A stretch of DNA of 64,000 bases, taken from Heliocidaris tuberculata (lineage: Eukaryota; Echinodermata; Echinoidea; Camarodonta; Echinometridae). Below are positions 55,383 to 64,000 of the stretch, one piece after another (the first letter of the stretch is position 1; each line of letters opens with the position of its first letter). Below the pieces are notes generated by a model that searched no databases, was not told the origin of the DNA, and saw nothing but the letters and a program-made list of their open reading frames with translations. The DNA is taken from NCBI GenBank assembly GCA_025618425.1, contig CM046837.1, positions 24,459,488-24,523,487 of the forward strand. Reading direction: 5' to 3'. Made by a program: the position numbers and the translations under genes.

Positions 55383-55955
55383 TGTTGACAATAAGAAAGA
55401 AAAGTTCATTCCATGGACCCTAGCTTTAGCCTGCACTTAAACGATAATGTGACGCAGTGCTAGTACATGTATATGTGCAGCTGAGCAGCTTGGTGTTAAA
55501 AAGGGGGCCTTCACACTATAACGAATTGAATTGATTAACGCGAATGGCAAAAGTCCGAATATGCAGGAATATACGCACCAAATTCCTGACGAATGGACAG
55601 CTAGAACAGTGATCTACTGCGAAATCAAAACGGTTTCAAGACGAATTCATAAATGAACCACAGCGAATGCTGAACGAGTATCAACGATCTTTCAACGACT
55701 GTGCATACACTGTCCGTATGCAATGCGCGTTCAAATCTGTAGGTTTGGAATAAAAAATTTGAAAATTCCTTATTAATTTAATAACTGAACTCGTTTAATA
55801 CTTAAACGCAAGTTCATTCATTTCATCATCTCTTTCATTTCGTTCCTTCCGACCCATAAGAGGGTCATTTTGACGAAAGAATATATCAAATATCAAAAGC
55901 CTTCTCACAACTAGAGGCCACATGTTGTTACCGACATAATTGTGTTGACTCAGGC

Positions 55956-56941
55956 CAGTGGCGGCACCAGGATTTTTAAAGTGGGGGGGGGGGGCAAATG
56001 GGGGGCAAAAGAAAATGTTGGGGGGGGGGCAAGGGCGGACAAAAAAATTTTGACACTTTTTGTAGTGAAAATGTACAGAATATTCGGCTATAAACCTACC
56101 CAGATATGAGGACATTTTGAGCATCTAGCTGAACTGCCCGATTATAAAGAGGTGTTAGTTATATACTGCGAGCGAGCGAAGCGAGCGAGCAAAAATTTTG
56201 ACATTTTTCGTAGTAAAAATGTACAGAAATTACATATTCGGCTATAAAACTACCCCAATATGCATGAGGACATTTGAGCATCTTGCTGCCCGATTATGAG
56301 GTGGTAGTTATTTATTGCGAACACTTTTTGTCGTGAAAATGTACAGAAATTATATTCGGCTATGAAACTACCTAGATATGAGGACATTTGAGCATCTTGC
56401 TGCCCGATAATAAGGTGGTAGTTATACATTGCGAACAGGCAAAAATTTTGAAACTTTTTGTGGTGAAAATGTACAGAAATGATTATTTGGCTATAAAACT
56501 ACCCCAATATGACGACATTTGATCATCTTGCAGCCTGATTATGTGGTGGGAGTTATAGGCCTGTATTGCGAGCGAGCGAAGCGAGCGAGCAAAAATTTTG
56601 ACACTATTATAGTGGAAAAGTACAGAAATTATTCGGCTATAAAACGACCCAAATATGAGGATATTTACACGAGCTGAGCGAACAAATTTGCCCCATGCCC
56701 CCCCCCCCACCTTGATGCCGCCACTGCTTTCCAAGTTTCCGTTTTCTTTCTTTTTCCTTTTTTTCTCCATTCCTTTTTCACTTTTTTCTTTCCTTTTCTT
56801 TTCTTTTTCATTTTCCACCCTTTTATTTTTTTTTCACTCCGAAAATTATTGGGGGGGGGGCAACTGGGGGGGGGGCAAAGCTTCTGACTGGGGGGCAAAT
56901 GCCCCCCATGCCCCCCCCCCCCCCCCTTGGTGCCGCCACTG
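55956..56941. mobile_element. hAT-like non-autonomous element with internal tandem repeats
   Basis: It starts CAGTGGCGGCACCAGG and ends GGTGCCGCCACTG, with an exact 8-bp duplication ACTCAGGC (55948-55955, 56942-56949). Inside are five degenerate ~130-bp units (about 56045-56690) with GTGAAAATGTACAGAAATTA, TTCGGCTATAAAACTACC and, in two units, GCGAGCGAGCGAAGCGAGCG. A second right-end-like GATGCCGCCACTG at 56716 suggests an element within an element. No transposase. Confidence 0.9.
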
Positions 56942-56949
56942 ACTCAGGC

Positions 56950-57969
56950 CTACTAACTACACACACACGTTAAAGAAAACATTGTATAGAACACTTGAAC
57001 TTATAACCTCCTGAGAAGAGAGACCTATTGACATTGAGAAAGCAAAGTTCATTCCATGGACCCTGCACTTAAACGTATTTTTCACACAAAGGAGGTGCAA
57101 GCCTCCCGGAGGAAGGGGGGGGGGGGGGGGGGGGACAGCGTGGCAGCGCCCTCACTTTTTCAAGTACCCCGAAATTGCCCCTTTTTATTTATGAAAAGTG
57201 CCCCTATTCAATCTCAGATAAGCGCCCCTTATTTTCACCTCAGATAAGCGCCCCATTTTTTAACCTCTGAAAAGTGCCTCTTTTCAAATATGATTAGTTT
57301 CCCCATTTTCTTTATAATAGTACAATTTCCCTCTTTTGATAATTGGCTCTTTTCACCTCTGATAGGTGCCCCTTTCGACTGCTGATAACATGCTCCATTT
57401 CCTTTGTAATATCAGTGCCGTATTCCTTTTCTCTTTCTAGTTTCTCTTTTCATTTTCGAATAAGTGCCATTTCTTCAACTTCTGATAAGTGCCCTTGTGT
57501 CTTCTGATAATTACCTCTGCCTATATTTCCCATTGTCGCTTACAAAATGTGCCCTAAACTCCTCAAAAAGGCCTTAAACCTAGCTCAAAATAATCAGAGA
57601 GGCTTCATAACATAATTTAATCCCTTACTGATACCATTACGAAGTAGTTTGCAGGCACAAACCCTGGTCAGTCGTAAAAGAGTATCTGCACTATAAGACT
57701 ACCACAGGCCATGTACTATAGCAGCTCCTGACACGACCAGCAGGTAGATGGGCTAGGCTTCTCCCAAGACAAAATGATTTTCTGATAAAGTGTCAAATTA
57801 GGGTCTGTGCTTGCAGACTAATTACGAAGTGAGGCAGTGGAGCAGTTGAGCATGGGCAAAACGCCCCAAAGTTTGTAAGAGCGAGAAGTGCAACTGAGGC
57901 AAATATATCTACAGATTTTCTAAAGCACGGTCGCTACGCTCGCACGCACTTCTAGTATATTAAAGAGGT
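56950..57969. other. Upstream flank with degenerate GTGCCCC repeats
   Basis: Between 57170 and 57560 the words GATAAGTGCCCCTTTT / TTCACCTCTGATA recur about ten times at irregular spacing, a decayed minisatellite. A G run at 57115-57133. No gene. Confidence 0.6.
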
Positions 57970-58199
57970 CAGTGGCGGATCCCGGGGGGGGGGCCTCCCC
58001 TGTGACCAAAAAGAGGCCCCAAAAATGCTTAGGACCTTTTCTTTCTTTCTTTCTTTTTTTTTGGGGGGGGGGTTGTCAGAAATTTTTCGAGTGAAAAAGG
58101 GGCCCAAAAATGTTGGACTTTTTTTTTTTTTTTTTTGCTTGTCAGAATATTTTGTCAAGATTGAGCCCCCTCCCTCAAGAAATCCTGCATCCGCCACTG
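57970..58199. mobile_element. hAT-like MITE, 8-bp target duplication AAAGAGGT
   Basis: It starts CAGTGGCGGATCCCGG and ends CTGCATCCGCCACTG. AAAGAGGT is exact at 57962-57969 and 58200-58207. 230 bp with G and T runs, non-coding. Confidence 0.92.
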
Positions 58200-58967
58200 A
58201 AAGAGGTTACATCAATTATGTGTCTTGGGTGTTACCTTAAAAGTCTTATTCATTCTTCAATTAATGATGAGATTGCTCTTAACCCTTACTGTACATGTAC
58301 TGGGCTATTTCAAGCTCCTCTCTGACTCCTCTGGACATTTTCTTTTTTTAAGTAACGTGAGTAACCAAACTTCTGCAGGGTTGGTAGAAAATTTGTTTCT
58401 TCTTCTGAAGTTTTAAAACTGTATTTAGGTACTCTAATATATGTGTGCACTGTTGTGAAAACTCATTTACCTAACACCTGTAGCAAGAGAACTGGAGCTT
58501 AAGATGTAACTCAAAACTTCTCCAAATCTAACGTGTGTAACCGTGGAATTGCCCTGAAGCATATGCCAGCGAATGCCGAAATATTTTTTTTTTGCGTACG
58601 CTGACATACGCTAGGCCAATTCGTCATGTGAAAACCCCTTAAATGAATCAGGGTTTCTAGTGACATTATTATTAGTATCAATCAGACAAAATATTAGAAT
58701 ATTCAAGAAATTGCTATACAAATTGAAATTGGAAATGAAATTTAGTTCGTTAATTGAAATCAAAACTCGCAGATTTTTAATTTTCATTTTAAACACACAG
58801 GTGACAAATTAGTCCGTTGTCAAATGGTTAAAAATGGGAATTTCGGGAGGATTTTTGGAAACATACATTTTATAAAGATAACTATAAATGTTGTTTCCAT
58901 AATATTTTAAAATGGGTCTAAAGTAACTTTCCAGATATTTTTAGAATCATTTGCTGATTTTGGCCAA

Positions 58968-59110
58968 TAGGGACAGGAATTCTCACTGCATGTATAGAAA
59001 TGATATTGGAGATGACTTTCGTGAAAAAAATAATGCAGAAAAAACATACAATTATAGCAAATAATAGGCTTTTATTCATATTTCATTTTATACGCCCTCT
59101 ACGATAATTA
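58968..59110. repeat. Inverted repeat, left arm (partner 61127-61262)
   Basis: The blocks AATGATATTGGAGATGA-like, AATAATGCAGAAAAA, ATTCATATTTCATTTTATAC appear inverted at 61127-61262. The arms enclose about 2 kb with microsatellites. Possibly two copies of one MITE in opposite orientation. Confidence 0.65.
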
Positions 59111-59576
59111 TGAAACATATTTCCAACAGACTGTACTTACATAAAATCACAAACGATTTATAAGTTGCATAATATTGATTATATTAAATGATATGATATA
59201 ATAAAATAAAATATAATATTCATATATTATTAACTATGAAAATATGTTGGCACGTTGAGTGATGGTCAAATCAAAAGTTATATGTAATAAGAATCACTAG
59301 AAGAGTAATATGCAACACAGTCCACACTCTTCTTCATAGTTTACTATTATTTTTTTCTCTCAGTATTTTGTTTTTCTATCAGCGAACTCTTCCCCTTTCC
59401 ATTTGGCTTCTAACAATCTCTTGCGCACCAGTGCACGGTCTGCCCATTTTCCCACTGTTGATTTTAAAAATGAATAATTCTTCATTTTCTCTGTCATTGC
59501 ATCCTGGCGTTATGTTTGTAAATGAGACCGACAGCTCAAGAGACCGATAGCCAGCGAGAACCATAAAACAAAGAAG

Positions 59577-59866
59577 ACAAAGAAGAAGACAGGGAGACAA
59601 GCTGCACCTTGAGAGATAATGGGGAAAATATGAAATTTTGTGTACAAAACATATGGAGAGTTGCACTAATAAACCTGTTACCATGGTCACTTTGAAGCAA
59701 CACTGCCACTTTGAGGATCGCCATAGAAAGTAAATTGAGACTTTTCAACTTTTCATAACTTTTTCATTTCGTAACCGATTTTGATGGAACTTTTAAAAAA
59801 ATTCTTCTTTCTATCCTCTCTTTCCATTAAAATTGATTTCCCCCAGGGTTTCATTCTCCTTTAACG
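59577..59866 (-). repeat. GAGAATGAAACCC repeat, copy 2 (inverted)
   Basis: It ends GGGTTTCATTCTCCTTTAA, the complement of the start of copy 1, and extends to GACAAGCTGCACCTTGAG, giving the most complete copy (about 290 bp). Confidence 0.8.
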
Positions 59867-60130
59867 TTTGATTAGATAATGGTAGTAAATCATGGGCATT
59901 GAGAGGGGGGGGGGGGGGGGGGGAGGGAGTTGTCAGACCAAATTTGCCGGATATCATACGAAACATTGTTTTGAGGGTGTTTTTATTTGGTGTCAAATAC
60001 ATTGTAGATCCGGTAGAATATATTTGGAAGTACATGTATACTCGAAGATATTTAATTCGTTCTGAAAATGACATGCTTGAATTAAAAGAAAAAGGAGAAG
60101 GGTTAAGAGAAAATACAGAGGAATATAAAG

Positions 60131-60274
60131 AAGAGAAGAAGAAGAAGAAGAAGAAGAAGAAGAAGAAGAAGAAGAAGAAGAAGAAGAAGAAGAAGAAGAA
60201 GAAGAAGAAGAAGAAAAAGAAGAAGAAAAAGAAATAGAAAAAGAAACAGAAGAAGAAAACAAAAGAAGAAGAAA

Positions 60275-60314
<40 letters not shown>
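60131..60314. repeat. (GAA)n and (GA)n microsatellites
   Basis: About 105 bp of AGA repeats then interrupted purines and (GA)n at 60277-60314. It produces long Lys-rich and Ser-rich chance frames that are not genes. Confidence 0.95.
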
Positions 60315-60316
<2 letters not shown>

Positions 60317-60589
60317 GTCTAGCAAGATGGGAAGGGCGAATTCTGAAAATAATTCAACATTATAATATCTCAATTTGCTTTACAAGTAAATTGGCACACT
60401 TGAATATAATCACTTGATTGGTAAATTTCACAGCTTTATTAGATTCGAAAGAAATTATTCACCTGAATTTGAATATGAGATCCATGAGTGGAGGAGCTGA
60501 AGTTATGTAAATTTATATCACTATTCATCTTGATGTTTAGCTCAAAGTATGACAAAATTATCTTCTTTGGATCTTTTTGAAGGAATGGA

Positions 60590-60830
60590 AAGTTTATGTT
60601 TTTGTTGTCGCAGGCAAGGAAAGGGCATGTTTTCAACATAAGCATATTGCAAGAATGGAAGGACAGATGACATTGTGATGAATCTTAATTTTGGAAACAA
60701 TTCATGTTTTTGTCGTCGCATGCAGAAGGACGGTTCCAGGAAAGGGCATGTTTCCATTATAAGCATATCGCAAGGATGGAATGACAAATAACAGTGTGAT
60801 GAATCTTAATTTTCGAAACAATTCATGTAG
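60590..60830. repeat. Tandem duplication of a ~120-bp unit
   Basis: Two units (about 60590-60705 and 60706-60830) share TTTTTGT(T/C)GTCGCA, GGAAAGGGCATGTTT, ATAAGCATAT(T/C)GCAAG and GTGTGATGAATCTTAATTTT-type blocks in order. No known family. Confidence 0.8.
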
Positions 60831-61406
60831 AGAAAGTACCAAGAAAAAGGGGAGACCACTAACAGAGAGGCAGCTATCAAGACGAGAAATGTTCGTTGTG
60901 GAATCAGTGTTGATCGTGTTGCATATCACTGTATTGTAATTTTTTTGATAACTTTCTTTATACCACTGTTGATGTTGACTGTCACACCACGTGCTAACAC
61001 ATTTCCAAACTATAAAATATAGTGAATTATGCCATTGATCGATTATTTGTCACTAATATACGGTTTGATGTACTCAACACTGTCGGAAACAGTCATTAGA
61101 AGAGAAGACAATGTTTCATGATTTTCTTAGAGTGCGTATAAAATAAAATATGAATAAAAGCATATATTTGCTATGACTGTATATTTTTCTGCATTATTTT
61201 TTAAATGAAAATCACCTCCAATATCATTATTATTCCTATCCCTATTGCAGTCAAGAGTATTTTCTAAACAATGATTCAAAAATCATAAATTTTACCAAAA
61301 TCAGCACTCTAAATGTACCTCATACTATATTTTTGGTGGGAAACATATTCACCAACACATTAGTTTGACCAATCCTTTTTTAGAGGGTGCAAATGTTATG
61401 TAATAT

Positions 61407-62187
61407 AATTCTTAAATTATACAAATAACATGAAGTATAATTAGAATTCTGTTAATAATAATGAAGTACAAGTTGAGGAGGGTTCCCTCCATTCGAGAAT
61501 CTTCTTTGAAGATCCCATCCCTATATATGCCTACTTTTTTGTGTAAAAATGATTTGTAATCATGAAACCTGTCTCGTAGCAAGTTCATGTCAAGGTTGCA
61601 CATCATAATTAGTATAGTTCAGGCTTACAAAAGCCATGCTTGGTGAATGGAATGTACTTTCCATTTCACTTTCAAACACTATAATATTATAGAGTGAAAA
61701 TTAATATTAAAGTGAAGCAATATTGTCTGATCTTTGACAGCTGTATTCTTTAACCCATTAAAAAGAAAAATATGCACAGTAGATAATTATTATGATGATG
61801 TTTACCAGTGTAACTGAATATTCATGGGAATTGTCATTGGAAGAATTTCACTCTGTGCATAGTGTCCATGAAGGTACACTTCACAACCAATGACTTCAAC
61901 ATTTATGAAAAATGAAGACAATTTCCTAAGAAGAAATGGGACTCACGGTTTACTTCAACACCTGCTCTTTTACCCTTTAAAAAAATGACTACTACATCAC
62001 ACGGGCCCTATTTATAAGGGCACAAACCTCATGTGAATTTCAAATAACTTCGATTTTTGAGTGTGTTCTCACTGCCTAGCACCTTGGAATATTCTAAACC
62101 TATGATTCTAACCCTCCTCGACTTGTACTTTATTATTAGTAGTAGTATTCTAATTATACTTCATGTTATTTGTATAATTTAAGAATT
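61407..62187. mobile_element. TIR element with ~78-bp inverted ends
   Basis: Arms 61407-61484 and 62110-62187 pair: AATTCTTAAATTATACAAAT, AACATGAAGTATAATTAGAA and CTTGTACTT/AAGTACAAG, then AACCCTCCTC. The unique centre (~625 bp) has no convincing ORF. Non-autonomous DNA transposon of unknown superfamily. Confidence 0.82.
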
Positions 62188-62402
62188 TTGAACAATGCCA
62201 AGCCGCATGCCTCGGCTTGATCCAAGCGAATGCTTCGAGTTGACAAAGCTGTTGTATATGTTATTTTTTCAACCTTTGCAAAATTTCAAAAAAGGGAAGA
62301 CAGCTCTGGGGAAGCTCTTTGATTTGGCTACGCAACAGTTATTCTCTCATTTCCTTTCACATTACAATATATATATATATATATATATATATTACAATAT
62401 AT

Positions 62403-62420
62403 ATATCTACGCATCTGTCA

Positions 62421-62458
<38 letters not shown>

Positions 62459-62476
62459 TGACAGATGCGTAGATAT
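62403..62476. repeat. Palindrome around a (TA)n tract beside exon 1 copy B
   Basis: A 23-bp arm at 62403-62425 is the exact reverse complement of 62454-62476, with a (TA)n core between. The inner edge lies 18 bp from the exon copy B splice donor. The proximal duplicate (52380-52410) has only the right arm with two changes. Confidence 0.85.
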
Positions 62477-62493
62477 TAGGGACATTGACTTAC

Positions 62494-62646
62494 CGCACAC
62501 CAATGATCGACGGGAGCGGATACAAACACCTGAATCATAGCTGCCCATGAATTGAAGAAGATTATGGTGCATGTGAGAGCAAACACCTTCTTCTGGTACG
62601 GACCAAACTCACCAAGGTCCTTCAAGAGATCATCAAACTTGAACAT
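62494..62646 (-). CDS. Duplicate of SLC22 first coding exon (copy B, possible alternative exon 1)
   Basis: The 153-bp reading frame starts at an ATG and ends at GTAAGT in phase 0, exactly like exon 1 at 52426-52578. It differs at 7 bases: 4 amino-acid changes (L4F, S32N, S36A, A43S) and 3 silent. There is no stop or frameshift and the donor is intact, so it could splice to exon 2 at 48108. I find no second set of exons 2-11 between the two copies, so a full tandem gene is not supported here. It may be an alternative first exon, a non-functional duplicate or an assembly (haplotype) duplication. Confidence 0.7.
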
Positions 62647-63473
62647 GATTCACTAGCTCTGCATGAGGTACTTGAAGACTGAAACCGACGACACTAAGAC
62701 CTGGCCGAATATTGAACTAAATCTTGTTGCTTCGCACTTGAGCTATTTCCGCAACTGACGAGGGAATTTATCAAAGTTTGCCCACCACCGGCGGAGTAGA
62801 AAGTTATTATAATTCAAATCCAGTATGCAGACTGTGTTCATCAAGTGTTGCTGTTCCGTACAAGCCAAAATGTTTGCCCGACCTAACAAAGCCTAGTGTA
62901 TGCAATCGGCATTCTGAATTCTGAAATACAATAACTTTAGCAGGTGAATGTAAGAATTCGTCAATGGGCAAACGTGTATAAATTTGAATTTATAAAGAAG
63001 TGGTCCGCGTTTTGCGCCCATTCACTGACGAACGGTAAATTCATTTGAATTAAAACGTCAGTATGCAGATAGCATATTAGGTTGGACTTGTGGCCGCTCC
63101 GACTTCATTACATTTGATGTATGCAACCTGCATATTCTTACTACCAAAATACAATAACTTATAACACTTGACAAATAAGTATGCATTGAATCATTACAAA
63201 AATTGCCTAGAACTGAAATCTAAAGACAAAATCAATAACACACACGGTCCTAAATTAATTACAGCTTGCGTTGTAGGTTTAAAATATTTCAGCAGCCTTT
63301 TTCAGAATTCAGGGAGTAAGCAGTGAAGATCATCATTTTTCGGTAAGAGGGCATGGGCAGCGGAACCGTCTGTAAATACTAAGCCCTTTTTTCATGGTGC
63401 CTTCTTTTCCTCCTTTTACTTTCACTGTTGTTTCATCTTTCTTTCATTCCTCAATTCTCCCAACATAAGCTTT

Positions 63474-63671
63474 AAAGGAGAATGAAACCCTTGGGAAATA
63501 TCCATTTTAATGAAAAGAGAAGATAAGGAGAAGAAATTAAAAAAGAAGAAGAAGAAGAAAAAAAAAAAACTTCCATCAAAATCGGTTACGAAATGAAAAA
63601 GTTATGAAAGTTTGAAAAGTCTCAATTAACTTTCTATGGCGATCCTCAAATTGGCAATGTTGCTTCAAAAT
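63474..63671 (+). repeat. GAGAATGAAACCC repeat, copy 3 (truncated)
   Basis: It starts AAAGGAGAATGAAACCCTTG and follows copy 1 to GGCAATGTTGCTTCAAAATT, then is cut by a poly-G segment at 63672. Confidence 0.8.
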
Positions 63672-64000
63672 TGGGGGAGGGGGGGGGGGGGGGGGTGGCG
63701 ACAATTTTTTTTTTCTCCAGCCCTCAAAAAGTCGCTCAGTGGGGGGGGGGGGGGGGGGGGGAGGTTATCTGATGTTTTGCTCCATGATTCTCTGACAAGC
63801 AACAAAAAAAAACAAAAAAAAAAAAAACATTTTTTTTCCTGTCAAAAGTTGTCGGGGGGGGGGGGCACTCTGCACCCCTGCCCCCCTAAAGCCCCTTTCA
63901 CAATTGGTCTGCGACCAGTTTGCGACCGCCTGCAACAGATTTTTCGGGGTGTTGCACGACCGATCGCTTGGTGTCTTGCGACCACTCGCAGTCGTTGCAG
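63672..64000. other. Poly-G segment and unrecognised sequence to the window end
   Basis: Three long G runs and T/A runs occur up to 63870. The last 110 bp carry GCGACC words (TTTGCGACCGCCTGCAAC) that look like the start of another repeat cut by the window edge. Confidence 0.5.

Larger units (their letters stand above)
62445..63671. repeat. Segmental duplication, distal copy
   Basis: This is the second copy of the block at 52370-53830. The upstream flank (62650-63340) is close to identical apart from small indels, for example extra bases near 62990 and 63070. At 63352 the MITE that is long in the other copy is cut down to its first bases, and the sequence then rejoins at the TTCTTTTCCTCC stretch. 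Confidence 0.85.

Noticed and set aside
59899..60373. Open frames of 112 and 126 codons with long Lys or Ser runs
   Set aside because: They are products of the (GAA)n microsatellite.
61412..61606. 64-codon frame MMCNLDMNLLRD
   Set aside because: It overlaps the inverted terminus of the 61407-62187 element and has no known domain.
53106..62490. A complete second SLC22 gene upstream
   Set aside because: I found no further SLC22 exons in this interval in any minus-strand frame; only the first exon is duplicated.

Overview
The window is eukaryotic, intron-rich and dense in repeats. It most likely comes from a marine invertebrate deuterostome such as a sea urchin or another echinoderm. This assignment is an inference from the look of the SLC22 protein, the mix of non-LTR retrotransposons and the many poly-G-flanked MITEs; I ran no database search. 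The only host gene I can support is one split gene on the minus strand, a solute carrier family 22 (organic cation/anion transporter-like) gene. It has 11 coding exons between 52578 (start codon) and 21800 (stop codon). All splice phases join without a break into a 562-residue MFS protein. A second, 95% identical copy of its first coding exon, with intact start codon and splice donor, lies 10 kb upstream at 62494-62646 inside a duplicated block of about 1.3 kb. It could be an alternative first exon with its own promoter.

Layout. 1-6.4 kb: a graveyard of non-LTR elements. An L1/Tx1-like remnant (minus, 1.78-3.99 kb) is split by an RTE-like tail; a CR1/Jockey-like remnant (plus, 4.1-5.56 kb) and a SINE follow. 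6.4-12.84 kb: an SGNH-hydrolase-like ORF1 remnant, five to six ~135-bp tandem monomers, and then the most complete retroelement of the window, an APE-endonuclease/RT LINE with three or more frame breaks. 13-21.2 kb: intergenic DNA with MITEs (hAT-like with 8-bp target duplications, a related group with 5-bp duplications, a Harbinger-like element), a tandem duplication and a cluster of a short inverted motif. 21.8-52.6 kb: the SLC22 gene, whose introns are filled with DNA-transposon MITEs, a SINE, two decayed LINEs and a small Penelope-like element with two hammerhead-ribozyme-like motifs. 52.6-64 kb: the upstream flank with more MITEs, microsatellites, inverted repeats and the duplicated first exon.

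No rRNA, CRISPR, operon or prokaryotic feature is present. Most short ORFs are chance frames in repeats. I see no clearly new multi-gene system. The observations most worth checking are the duplicated first exon, the hammerhead-bearing Penelope-like insertion with its 12-bp target duplication, the tandem monomers directly upstream of the LINE ORF, and several TE insertions whose target duplications or empty sites can be read directly.
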